Of a DNA stretch of 64,000 nucleotides, positions 51,380 through 58,942 are shown in pieces (position 1 is the stretch's first letter; every line of letters starts with the position of its first letter). The DNA is taken from assembly GCA_963743575.1 (NCBI GenBank), contig CAVUQC010000007.1, positions 124,001 to 188,000 of the forward strand, written 5' to 3'. The notes under the pieces are model-generated. The model saw nothing but the letters and a program-made list of their open reading frames with translations. It ran no database searches and had not been told where the DNA came from. The position numbers and the translations under genes are program-made. Source of the stretch: DASUPK01 sp963743575 (GTDB lineage Bacteria; Actinomycetota; Thermoleophilia; Solirubrobacterales; 70-9).

Positions 51380-52101
51380 CCGACAGCCAGCTGATCGCAA
51401 TTCCTCTGACCGCGTTCGCGGTCCTCACGACGATGGCGGGCGGGGTCCTCGCACTCCGCATGGCCCATTCGCTCCCCACGGTGATTGCGCTCAGCGGCGG
51501 GATCGTGGTCGCGGTCGCGCTCTTCGACGTCCTCCCCGAGGCGATCGATCTCCTCCCGGATTCGACCGCCATCGGCGCGCTGATGGGTGCGGGCTTCCTG
51601 ACCTTCTTCATGTTCGAACGGGTGCTCGTCCTCCATCACCGCGATCAGCCCGCCGACGCCAGGGCGCATGGCCAGGTGGGCACCTTCGGCGCGTTCGGCC
51701 TCTCGGCGCACAGCTTCATCGACGGCCTCGCGATCGGCCTCGCCTTCGGAGCGAACACCTCGACCGGCGTGCTCGTACTCATCGCGGTCCTCGCGCATGA
51801 CTTCGCCGACGGCCTCAACACCGTGAGCTTCGTCCTCAACCAGTCACAGGACCGCTCGCAGGCGATCCGCTGGTTGATCGCCGATGCCGTCGCACCCCTC
51901 GCCGGAGTGACCGTAGGAGCCCTGGTTCAGGTCTCCGACGCCACCCTCGGTCACCTCCTCGCCTTCTACGCGGGCTTCTTCCTCTACATGGGAGCGACCG
52001 ACCTGCTTCCAGAGGCCCACGAGCACGCGTCGTGGGGACGGGTCGGCCTCACACTGCTCGGATTCGCGGCGATCTTCGGAATCTCGCTGATCGGCGGCTG
52101 A
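51370..52101 (+). CDS. ZIP-family metal transporter
   Basis: 243 residues from the TTG at 51370, which has GGGGAG 8 bases upstream; a GTG at 51361 is possible. About eight membrane helices. SAHSFIDGLAIGLAFGA (helix 4) and LAHDFADGLNTVSF (helix 5) carry the His/Asp metal-path motif. ZIP proteins move Zn2+ (or Fe2+/Mn2+) into the cytosol. Coupled to the Zur-like gene by a 10-base overlap, so zinc import under Zur control is the best reading. Confidence 0.85.
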   Translation: MPLADSQLIAIPLTAFAVLTTMAGGVLALRMAHSLPTVIALSGGIVVAVALFDVLPEAIDLLPDSTAIGALMGAGFLTFFMFERVLVLHHRDQPADARAHGQVGTFGAFGLSAHSFIDGLAIGLAFGANTSTGVLVLIAVLAHDFADGLNTVSFVLNQSQDRSQAIRWLIADAVAPLAGVTVGALVQVSDATLGHLLAFYAGFFLYMGATDLLPEAHEHASWGRVGLTLLGFAAIFGISLIGG

Positions 52102-52226
52102 GGCGGCCCCAACCGCGGGATGCTTCGCTCTCGAACGACATTTCCGGCCACCCACACAGGCCCGTCCGACAGCGTGGCCATGCTTTGCCTCGCCTGTCGC
52201 CCAAACAACGAGAGAGGAAATTCCAA

Positions 52227-52430
52227 ATGGCTATCGAGTTCTATGACGTGAAGCTCAGAGAGAAGGTCCAGATCCCGGAGTCCGAGGTCAAGAAGACGAC
52301 CTATGAGCGTCAGGGCAAGGACGGCAAGACCCAGGTGCGCTACGCATTCCGGGCGGTCAACCAGGGAACCAAGCTGACCAAGTTCGCCAGCAAGGACGAC
52401 TGGGACGCCCTCGACGCTCCGGTCGAGTAG
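52227..52430 (+). CDS. Small charged conserved-type protein
   Basis: 67 residues: AIEFYDVKLREKVQIPESEVKKTTYERQGKDGKT, then VRYAFRAVNQGTKLTKFAS. No membrane segment; Lys-rich and beta-strand-like, probably a small single-domain protein. GAGAGGAAA upstream of the ATG supplies a ribosome site. I do not recognise a family with a known role. Confidence 0.55.
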   Translation: MAIEFYDVKLREKVQIPESEVKKTTYERQGKDGKTQVRYAFRAVNQGTKLTKFASKDDWDALDAPVE

Positions 52431-52483
52431 CCCTCGCCGAAACAGCTCGAAGGACATAGCGGCCGGGCGGAAGGCGTTCCTGC

Positions 52484-52636
52484 CTAGGGCCTCGTTTTCT
52501 CGACGTCCTCGCGGTCCTCGCGGCGCTGCTGCCTGAAGGCGCGCAGCGACGCCGCAAGGACGATCACGACTGGAATCACGTAGGGGATCCAGAGGTACCA
52601 GTGACCCAGGTGCGCGAGGGGCAGGGCGGCGCTCAT
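52484..52636 (-). CDS. Small single-span membrane protein
   Basis: 50 residues: a hydrophobic segment (LGHWYLWIPYVIPVVIVLAASL, in parts) then a basic/acidic tail (RAFRQQRREDREDVEKTRP). Downstream of the membrane/cupredoxin genes on the same strand and separated from them by the repeat region. Perhaps a subunit of the polytopic protein at 52827; this is inference. Confidence 0.5.
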   Translation of the reverse strand: MSAALPLAHLGHWYLWIPYVIPVVIVLAASLRAFRQQRREDREDVEKTRP

Positions 52637-52684
52637 CACGGTCGAGTGTGGCAACCACGACGAGGTGGGCGAGGGGACGGCTTC

Positions 52685-52810
52685 GCCATCAGATCGCGGC
52701 CACATGCGGACGCCCCACCCAAGTCGCTTCGGGCTTCGCCCTTCGCTCCAAAGTGGAGCGGCCTGGTGGCCATCAGATCGCGGCCACATGCGGCCGCCCC
52801 ACCCAAGTCG
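52685..52810 (+). repeat. Two 42-bp direct repeats, 84-bp period
   Basis: Positions 52685-52726 and 52769-52810 carry the same sequence (GCCATCAGATCGCGGCCACA..., ending CCCAAGTCG), with one difference. GAGCGGCCTGGTGGCC recurs at 52756-52771 and 52810-52825. This fills the 190-base gap between 52636 and 52827. A tandem duplication of intergenic DNA, not a CRISPR array: only two copies and no unique spacers. Confidence 0.75.
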
Positions 52811-52826
52811 AGCGGCCTGGTGGCCG

Positions 52827-54278
52827 CTAGGCATTGGCCTGCGATAACAGGAAGAGGCCGAAGCACGTGAAGGCCACCATCACCGCAAGCATGAAGTACT
52901 GCGAGCGGGATGCATTCCGCACGTTGTCGTAGACCTTGAGCGCGCGGTCATGCGCGAGCGTCAGGGCCGCTACGTGGCCGACCACCAGCGCCGCCACCTG
53001 CACGTACCAGACCGTGTTCGACCCGACGATCCCGTAATTGATCCCGCCGCCAGCGGTCCCGAAGAGGTCGGAGCCGTGACCGAGCGGGTCGGAGAGGATG
53101 TAGGTGAACTGGGCCTGCTCCTGGTAGAGGAAGGCGCTGAAGTAGTGCGCCACGAGATACGCCAGGGCGATCGGGATCAGGGTGTGGGCGAAAGAGCGTC
53201 CGAGCTCCTTCACGGTCGGCGAGTTCCTCACGCTGTGCATGCCCGTCACGCCCAGCCAGTAGAGACCGGACACGCCCACCAGGGTGATCAGCAGCCAGAT
53301 TGTGTTCGCGATCCTGAAGGAGTTCGGCAGGCTGAAGCCGATGTCGCTGCAGCGCTCGAAGGTCCACTGGATCGCGCCGGAGAAGACGCCCTCCTGGGCG
53401 CCGTCGAAGCTCGTCACCGCGATCGACGTGAGCACCAGGGCGGCGGCTCCCGGGATGGCCGCCCATTGGGGCGCACCGGTCAGGAACCTGCGCCGGCCGA
53501 CGGCGCCGTCGCGGGCCTCGAAGGGCCCGAGCCGGGCGAACATGCCGAAGTAGGCGTTGAAGGTCTCTCCCCGCTCGGTCCACTCCTCCACCCCGAACAG
53601 CCCCATGCAGACGAAGGTGATGACGCTGTAGACGACGGTCGCGATGGCGACGTCGTGCGGGGTGGGCGACGCTCCGCCGCCGGCGATCAGCTCGAGCCAG
53701 ACGAAGAGCAGCACTCCGAGCACGGCGGGCCAGCGGCCGAGTCGCTCCGGATAGGTGAACGGCGCGGGCGCGGACTGCCCGGCGGCGAGCCTGAAGCCGC
53801 CGCCGATCGCCCGGCCGATCGCCCTCCAGGGATTGAAGGCCCGGAAGACATCGCCGAAGAGGACACTGAGCAGGACCAGCCCCAGCCAGAACGTGTAGAA
53901 GACGAAGACGACCGAGAAGTTCTGGGTCGGGTCCTCGATGCCCCTGAATCCGGCGTAGAGCACGACGACGAACAGCCCCACGCCGATCAACCCGCAGACC
54001 AGCTGCGTTCCCGCGTTCAGAACGCCAGCGGACAACCAGCGAGGCATCGCCCGCCAGTCCTCGTCCTGAAGCCGGGCGGTGGTCCACGCGACCGAGAGCA
54101 GGGCGAAGGAGATGATCAGGACCAGCGACGCCCCCCAGGCGAAGAGCCAGGCGGGAACCGGGAGGTCCTTGCGGCCGACCAGCGCATGCGCTGAGGCGAC
54201 GTCGGGGAAGAGCAGCGCCGCCACGGGACTCGCCAGCGCGAGCCCCGTGGCGAGCTTCAGCCTCGGCACCAACCTCAT
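52827..54278 (-). CDS. Polytopic membrane protein of unknown function
   Basis: 483 residues, ending in an overlap-free stop after the repeat region. A signal-like N-terminus (LALASPVAALLFPDVASAHAL) is followed by 11-12 membrane helices. Several conserved His/aromatic spots (HALVGRKDLPVPAWLFAW, VAHYFSAFLYQEQAQF, SRSQYFMLAVMVAF). Proteins like this have been labelled fenitrothion hydrolase in databases (my recollection), which does not fit the topology well. The cupredoxin-like gene overlaps its start (ATGA), so a metal or redox role is plausible. Confidence 0.55.
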   Translation of the reverse strand: MRLVPRLKLATGLALASPVAALLFPDVASAHALVGRKDLPVPAWLFAWGASLVLIISFALLSVAWTTARLQDEDWRAMPRWLSAGVLNAGTQLVCGLIGVGLFVVVLYAGFRGIEDPTQNFSVVFVFYTFWLGLVLLSVLFGDVFRAFNPWRAIGRAIGGGFRLAAGQSAPAPFTYPERLGRWPAVLGVLLFVWLELIAGGGASPTPHDVAIATVVYSVITFVCMGLFGVEEWTERGETFNAYFGMFARLGPFEARDGAVGRRRFLTGAPQWAAIPGAAALVLTSIAVTSFDGAQEGVFSGAIQWTFERCSDIGFSLPNSFRIANTIWLLITLVGVSGLYWLGVTGMHSVRNSPTVKELGRSFAHTLIPIALAYLVAHYFSAFLYQEQAQFTYILSDPLGHGSDLFGTAGGGINYGIVGSNTVWYVQVAALVVGHVAALTLAHDRALKVYDNVRNASRSQYFMLAVMVAFTCFGLFLLSQANA

Positions 54279-54661
54279 GGGTTGACGTGAAGCGTCGCGA
54301 TCGGCCCCTCGGTCTTGTCGGACCGATGAACCTCGACCTCGAACACCCCGTCCAGATGCGCCGGGAAGGAGAAGGTCACCGGGCTGTGCTCGGCCGGCTT
54401 CTCGATCTCGTAGCCATGGACATGAACCTCGTCCTCAGGAGCGGCCAGGTTCACGTGGAGCTGGATCTGATCGCCCTTGTTGTATGTGAGCGTCTTCACG
54501 CCGCCGACGGGATTGCCGCTCGCGTCGACGCTCAGCACCTGGACCCCCTTGGCGGTGTTGCTGCTCTCGTCGTTGTTGTTGCTCTTCAACACGACGAAGA
54601 CCACGATCGCGGCGATTACCACCGCTGCGATCAGCCCGAGTCGTGCAGCCCTCGATTGCAT
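54275..54661 (-). CDS. Membrane-tethered cupredoxin-like protein
   Basis: 128 residues. One N-terminal membrane helix (LGLIAAVVIAAIVVFVVL), an Asn/Asp/Ser linker, then a beta-sandwich (GVQVLSVDASGNPVGGVKTLTYNKGDQIQLHVNL, EDEVHVHGYEIEKPAEH, GVFEVEVHRSDKTEGPIATLHV). HVHGYE matches a cupredoxin-type metal loop, but no Cys/Met ligand set is evident, so copper binding is uncertain. ATGA overlap with the polytopic protein. Confidence 0.6.
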   Translation of the reverse strand: MQSRAARLGLIAAVVIAAIVVFVVLKSNNNDESSNTAKGVQVLSVDASGNPVGGVKTLTYNKGDQIQLHVNLAAPEDEVHVHGYEIEKPAEHSPVTFSFPAHLDGVFEVEVHRSDKTEGPIATLHVNP

Positions 54662-54731
54662 CTCTAAAGACCTCCTTGGATGTGCGAACGCTGCCGCCGC
54701 TGCCTAAACGAGGGCGAAACGCACGCGAATT

Positions 54732-54752
54732 GGCACCTGCTAGGCAGGTGCC
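54732..54752 (-). terminator. Perfect 9-bp hairpin over the stop of the 54740 gene
   Basis: GGCACCTGC and GCAGGTGCC are separated by TAG. The hairpin lies across the TAG stop (54740-54742) of the minus-strand gene. Downstream on that strand the T-content is low, so termination may be weak or factor-dependent. Confidence 0.4.
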
Positions 54753-55333
54753 GGCGGAGGCGGCCTGCGTGCCAGGCCGAAGGCGAGCGGAGCGAAGGAA
54801 AGGTGCAGTCGACGCGCGCGCAGCGCTCGGCCGCGAACCGCGGGTGGCCGGGTGCGCCGCCTGCGGCGGACGTGGACCACGGCGATCGCCCGCTCGACGC
54901 CCTCGAGGGCGCGGACCAGCAGTGCGGCCAGGGCGCCGATGGCCAGCGCGAGCGGCAGCGCGATCCAGCCGCCACCGGCGAGCACGGCGTCGGGGCCGGA
55001 TGGATGGCCGGAGGCGATCAGTCCCTCGAAGAGCTCCTGACAGATGAAGATCGCAAGCAACGCTCCCGCGAAGAGCGTCATGCGCCGGGCCAGCGGCGCC
55101 CGGGCCGGCGCGGCGGCCTCGGTCCCGCGAATCAGCGTGGCCAGCACGGCCGCCAGCACGAGGACGGCGACCGGCGCCAGCAGCTCCGACATGTAGCGGT
55201 GTCCCTGAGCGAGCTCGGTCGAGGAGGTACCGCCGAACGTGATCAGGTAGCGGAGCTGATGCAGCGAGAACGCGCCGACCGCCAGGATGCTCGCCAGACG
55301 AACCCGGTGCGCATTGCGCATGGCTGAGTTCAC
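54740..55333 (-). CDS. Four-helix membrane protein of unknown function
   Basis: 197 residues (ATG at 55333; an ATG at 55321 is possible). Hydrophobic helices at about 15-35, 50-68, 83-105 and 118-140; the last 55 residues are very basic and Pro-rich (RRRRRTRPPAVRGRALRARRLHL, in part). HQLRYLITFG in the first helix and FICQELFEGLIASGH in the third hold possible metal-binding residues. Same strand as the cupredoxin gene. No family recognised. Confidence 0.5.
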   Translation of the reverse strand: MNSAMRNAHRVRLASILAVGAFSLHQLRYLITFGGTSSTELAQGHRYMSELLAPVAVLVLAAVLATLIRGTEAAAPARAPLARRMTLFAGALLAIFICQELFEGLIASGHPSGPDAVLAGGGWIALPLALAIGALAALLVRALEGVERAIAVVHVRRRRRTRPPAVRGRALRARRLHLSFAPLAFGLARRPPPPAPA

Positions 55334-55345
55334 CGGTCGAGAATG

Positions 55346-55549
55346 CTACTGGCCCGGTTTCGGCTTGGACACCTTGGCGGGCGGCGCCGCGGGCTGGGTC
55401 TGGGTGGTGGCTCCGCCAGAGAGCGAAGGTTCATCGATCGTGTTGCGGGAGCCCAGGAAGAGAAAGAGGACGATCACGGCCAGCCCGAGCACGACCCCGA
55501 GCGCGATCCCGACTACTCGGTCGCTGATCCGCCGCCGGTGCCCACCCAT
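55346..55549 (-). CDS. Small single-span membrane protein
   Basis: 67 residues: basic start (GGHRRRISDRVV), one hydrophobic helix (GIALGVVLGLAVIVLFLFLG), then a Pro/Thr/Gln-rich outer tail (TQTQPAAPPAKVSKPKPGQ). Next to the four-helix protein with a 12-base gap; likely the same operon. Confidence 0.5.
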   Translation of the reverse strand: MGGHRRRISDRVVGIALGVVLGLAVIVLFLFLGSRNTIDEPSLSGGATTQTQPAAPPAKVSKPKPGQ

Positions 55550-55561
55550 CGGAGCCTGGAT

Positions 55562-56179
55562 TCAGCTGACCCCGTCGAGGAGCCGCCAGTTAGCCGTGAA
55601 GGCGGACTCCGCGGCGGCGACGAGGGCGTCCTCATCGTCGGGGCTCATCGCATCCTCGATCAGCCGGCGAGATTCCTCGGCATGAGCGTGATCGGCCTCC
55701 TCATGGATCCGGAAGTACTCGCTCCCGGCGCCGCCGTTGATGCCGTAGAAGCTCGCGAGGCCCTCACGCTTGACGCGCGCGATCTCCGGCTGGCCGCTCT
55801 CGATCGCATACATCCGGGCGAGCTGGGCGAGGTATCCGTCCGGCGCCGTCCAGGTGGACACGCACTCCGCGGTTTCGGGCGTCGGCTCCGCGCCGATCTC
55901 CCCGCCGGCTGCCTCGACGAAGTCGTCCCAGAGCCCGACGTGTGCATCCTCCTCGTTGGCGTGCGCCTCGATCTCGGCGCGGTGATCGTCGGGTGCAGTC
56001 TCGGCGGTCTGGGTGCACAGGCGGGCAAGTGCCTCGGTCGCGTGCCGGTACTGGCCTGCGTATCGAGCCAGCTCCTCACGGCTCAGCTCCCCGGCCGACC
56101 AGCGCACATAGAACGGGTGCTCGAGCACGTTGTGGCGAGCACGGCTTTCTTCGATCCGCTCCCAAACCGACTGACTCAC
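55562..56179 (-). CDS. Haem-oxygenase-like/TenA-PqqC-fold protein
   Basis: 205 residues, all-helical. EEDAHVGLWDDFVEAAGG and FRIHEEADHAHAEESRRLIEDA have Glu/His spacing seen in haem-oxygenase-like diiron oxidases (CADD-like) and TenA/PqqC relatives. LARYAGQYRHATEAL is the first metal helix candidate. It could be an Fe-dependent oxidase in cofactor or metabolite synthesis. First gene of a minus-strand group, divergent from the thioredoxin-fold gene by 103 bases. Confidence 0.7.
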   Translation of the reverse strand: MSQSVWERIEESRARHNVLEHPFYVRWSAGELSREELARYAGQYRHATEALARLCTQTAETAPDDHRAEIEAHANEEDAHVGLWDDFVEAAGGEIGAEPTPETAECVSTWTAPDGYLAQLARMYAIESGQPEIARVKREGLASFYGINGGAGSEYFRIHEEADHAHAEESRRLIEDAMSPDDEDALVAAAESAFTANWRLLDGVS

Positions 56180-56282
56180 AGCAACTCACTTTCCTCGGGG
56201 ACGCGAGGAGCATACCCTCCGGCGCCTGCGTCCCCCGCGACCCGATATCGCTGTACCGCCAATCCCGCCCGGGCTCGACTGG

Positions 56283-57047
56283 GTGGGCGAGCGCGTGGAA
56301 TCCATCGACCGCCTCGTGGCCGCCCGGCCGGCTCTGGTGCACTTCTTCGACCTCGCGCAGCTCAACTCGATCCGGACGCTGCCCTATCTCCGGGCGTGGC
56401 GGGAGCGCTACGAGGGTGACGGTCTGGCCACGATCGGCGTCCACTCGCCCCGCTTCCCGTTCACCCAGGACACCGAGGTGGTGGCGGCCGCGGCAGAGCG
56501 CCTCGGGATCGACTGGCCCGTGGCCGTGGACCGCGAATTCGCGCTCTGGCGCCTCTATGAGCCGCACGGCTGGCCCGCGATCTTCCTCTGGGGTGCCGGC
56601 GGGGCGCTGCGCTGGTACCACCTGGGCGAGGGCGACTACGCGGGGACCGAGGAGGTGATCCGCGAGGCGCTGCCCGAGAGAAACGGCGGCACCGAGTGGC
56701 CGCCGCTGCTCGAGCCGATCAGGCCGTCCGATGCGCCCGGCGTCAAGGTCATCGCACCGACGCCGGAGGTCCTCCCCGGCGGTTCCACCGAGGAACCCTG
56801 GTCGAGCACCGACGGCGACCCCTCACTGGAGATCTCCTACACCGCGGGCGGCGCGTATGCGGCGACGGACGGCGAAGGGCGGATCGCGGTTCGGATCGAC
56901 GGAGAGGAACAGCGCCCCGTCGAGGTCGCCCACCCCGGTCTGCAGGAGCTGACGGCCCACGAGCGGACCGAGAGCCACACGCTTGAGCTCCGGCCCACGG
57001 CCGGGCTGCTCGTCTACTCCGTTCAGTTCGCGGCGGCATTGCCCTGA
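56283..57047 (+). CDS. Thioredoxin-fold (DipZ/redoxin-like) protein lacking the CxxC motif
   Basis: 254 residues. HFFDLA-Q26-LN-S29-IRTLPYLRAWRERY aligns with the WTYSCINCLRTLPYLxAW block of DipZ-like redoxins, but both Cys are replaced (Q26, S29). The rest is normal: ATIGVHSPRFPFTQ, ALWRLYEPHGWPAIFLW, HLGEGDYAGTEEVIREAL. Residues about 140-254 match the accessory C-terminal domain of DipZ-like proteins. No NHL or membrane part. Without Cys it cannot do thiol-disulfide exchange; it may be a structural or binding protein. Confidence 0.7.
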   Translation: MGERVESIDRLVAARPALVHFFDLAQLNSIRTLPYLRAWRERYEGDGLATIGVHSPRFPFTQDTEVVAAAAERLGIDWPVAVDREFALWRLYEPHGWPAIFLWGAGGALRWYHLGEGDYAGTEEVIREALPERNGGTEWPPLLEPIRPSDAPGVKVIAPTPEVLPGGSTEEPWSSTDGDPSLEISYTAGGAYAATDGEGRIAVRIDGEEQRPVEVAHPGLQELTAHERTESHTLELRPTAGLLVYSVQFAAALP

Positions 57048-57060
57048 GTCTCCCGTAAAT

Positions 57061-57082
57061 CCGACGACAGCGGTCGGTTTTT
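57061..57082 (+). terminator. Rho-independent terminator after the thioredoxin-fold gene
   Basis: CCGAC (57061-57065), a 7-base loop, GTCGG (57073-57077), then TTTTT. It ends 14 bases after the stop at 57047 and just before the iron box, separating that gene from the efe operon. Confidence 0.65.
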
Positions 57083-57113
57083 GTTAGGTTGCCCGAAGTT
57101 AGGTGCACCTAAC
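57083..57113. promoter_or_regulatory. DtxR/IdeR-type iron box upstream of efeU
   Basis: GTTAGGTGCACCTAAC (57098-57113) is a perfect 16-base palindrome with the TTAGG/CCTAA arms of DtxR/IdeR boxes. Another GTTAGGT lies at 57083-57089. The GTG of efeU is at 57150. Iron repression of the operon is therefore expected. Confidence 0.65.
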
Positions 57114-57149
57114 GGGCGTGAAAATGGCCGCAACCACCGGACCCCACCC

Positions 57150-58016
57150 GTGATTCCGACCCTCGTCATCACGCTCCGCGAGGGCGTCGAGGCGAGCCTG
57201 ATCGTCGGGATCGTCGCCGCTTTTCTCGTCAAGCAGGGCCGCCGGGACGCGCTCTCCTCGATGTGGCTCGGGGTCGGCCTCGCCGTCGCAATCTGCGTCG
57301 CGGTGGCCATCGCCCTGCGGGTCATCGGCGACGAGCTCCCGCAGCGCCAGCAGGAGGCACTCGAGACGGTCGTGGGCTTGATCGCCGTCGGAATGATCAG
57401 CTACATGATCGTCTGGATGCGGCGGCATGCCCGCGGGCTGCGAGCGCAACTCGAGGGGCATGCCGCGGAGGCCCTTGCGATCGGCTCGGCGACCGCGCTC
57501 GTTGGGATGGCATTCCTCGCGGTGCTGCGGGAGGGGTTCGAGACCGCCGTCTTCCTGCTCGCCGCCTTCCAGGACACAACGGATACGACGGCGGCCGGAG
57601 CGGGCGCCGTGATCGGACTCGTCGCCGCCGTGGCGCTCGGCATGGCCATCTACTTCGGCGGAGTCCGCATCAATCTTTCGCGCTTCTTCCGCGTCACCGG
57701 GTTCGTGCTCGTGCTCGTGGCCGCGGGGCTGCTCGCGACCGCGGCGCACACCGCCCACGAGGCCGGCTGGATCAACGGGATGCAGAACCAGGCACTGGAC
57801 CTGACCTGGCTGGTGCAGACTGGGACCGTGAGCGGGTCGCTGCTCACGGGAATGCTCGGGCTGCAGCCCCAGCCGACCGACGTCGAGCTCCTGGTCTATC
57901 TGCTCTACGCAATCCCGATGGGCCTGTACGTGGTCTGGCCCGATCGCTGGCGCGGCAGGCAGTTGCTTCGGGTGCGCCGCCAGCCCGCAACTCCCACGAC
58001 TCAACCGGAGATTTGA
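57150..58016 (+). CDS. efeU: Iron permease EfeU (FTR1 family)
   Basis: 288 residues from the GTG at 57150 (VIPTLVITLREGVEASLIVGIVAAF). The two REGxE motifs, LREGVEAS and LREGFETAVFL, bind iron along the pathway. Seven membrane helices. It imports ferric or ferrous iron with EfeO and EfeB, both of which look broken here. Its stop overlaps the efeO start region (TGATG). Confidence 0.9.
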   Translation: MIPTLVITLREGVEASLIVGIVAAFLVKQGRRDALSSMWLGVGLAVAICVAVAIALRVIGDELPQRQQEALETVVGLIAVGMISYMIVWMRRHARGLRAQLEGHAAEALAIGSATALVGMAFLAVLREGFETAVFLLAAFQDTTDTTAAGAGAVIGLVAAVALGMAIYFGGVRINLSRFFRVTGFVLVLVAAGLLATAAHTAHEAGWINGMQNQALDLTWLVQTGTVSGSLLTGMLGLQPQPTDVELLVYLLYAIPMGLYVVWPDRWRGRQLLRVRRQPATPTTQPEI

Positions 58017-58942
58017 TGATCACCCGACCCGCCTACCTGGCCGCATCCGTCGCGACCGGCTCCCTCATCTACGCTGGGCGAGCGGGAGAACCTCAGCGAC
58101 GGGCTGAGCGGCAGCTTCACGGTGACCCTCGACGCGGGCACCTACACGCTCTACTGTCCCGGCGGCGACTCCGCCGAGCGCGGCACGCTGACGGTCACCG
58201 GCGCCTCGAAGGCGAAACAGAGCGGCGAGGCCAGCGCGGCGGTGGACCAGTACCGCCGCTACATCGAGGCGCAGGGCGCGTTGCTGGTGAAAGAAACTGA
58301 GCCCTTCGTCGCTGCCGTGCAGAACGGCAACGTCGAGGAAGCGAAGAGCCTCTACCCGACCACGCGACTCCCCTACGAGCGGGCGGAGCCTGAGTCGTTC
58401 GGCGACCTCGACCCCGAGATCGACGCCAGGGCCGGCGATGTCCCCGCTGCGCATTGGGGCGGCTTCCACCGGATCGAGAAGGCACTCTGGGTGGAACACA
58501 CGACCCAGGGCATGGGACCGGTGGCCGCGAAGCTGCTCGCCGATGTCAGGCTCTGCAGCGGAAGGTCGCGACGATCAAGCTCGAGCCGGCACAGATCGCA
58601 AATGGAGCGAACGAGCTCCTGGGCGAGGTATCCGCCTCGAAGATCACGGGTGAGGAGGAGCGCTACTCGCACGTCGACCTGTGGGACTTCCAGGCGAACG
58701 TGGACGGGGCAAAGGCCGCCTTCGACGCCGTCAAGCCGCTGCTCGAGCAGCGCAACAAGGATCTCGCCACCGAGATCGAGCAGCGATTCGCCGCCGTCGA
58801 CCAGGCTCTCGACCCCTACCGCCGTGGCGACGGCTTCGTGATCTACGGAGAGCTGACCGCCCAGGACAAGCGGAAGCTCGCGCAGGCGATAGACGCGCTC
58901 GGCGAGCCCCTCTCCCAGGTGGCGGCGACCGTCGCCCAATGA
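58016..58942 (+). pseudogene. efeO: Broken efeO (iron-binding M75/cupredoxin lipoprotein)
   Basis: Signal-like part MITRPAYLAASVATGSLIYAG (58016 onward) is in one frame; the cupredoxin remnant GERENLSDGLSGSFTVTLDAGTYTLYCPGG is in another, with no start codon of its own. So a deletion of the front of the domain plus a frame change lie near 58074. A second frameshift falls between 58550 and 58553 (one base missing or two extra): the frame ends ...LLADVR and continues LQRKVATIKLEPAQIANGANELLGEV in the next frame to the stop at 58942. The HxxE motif (GFHRIEKAL) is kept. Two lesions make a functional product unlikely. Confidence 0.8.

Noticed and set aside
52685..52825. Possible CRISPR array
   Set aside because: Only two repeat copies, and the intervening DNA is itself partly repeated; no cas genes nearby.
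54732..54752. Attachment site for a mobile element
   Set aside because: No integrase or tRNA nearby; a hairpin over a stop codon is simpler.
58550..58553. Programmed frameshift in efeO
   Set aside because: No slippery heptamer is evident, and a second independent lesion lies at the 5' end.
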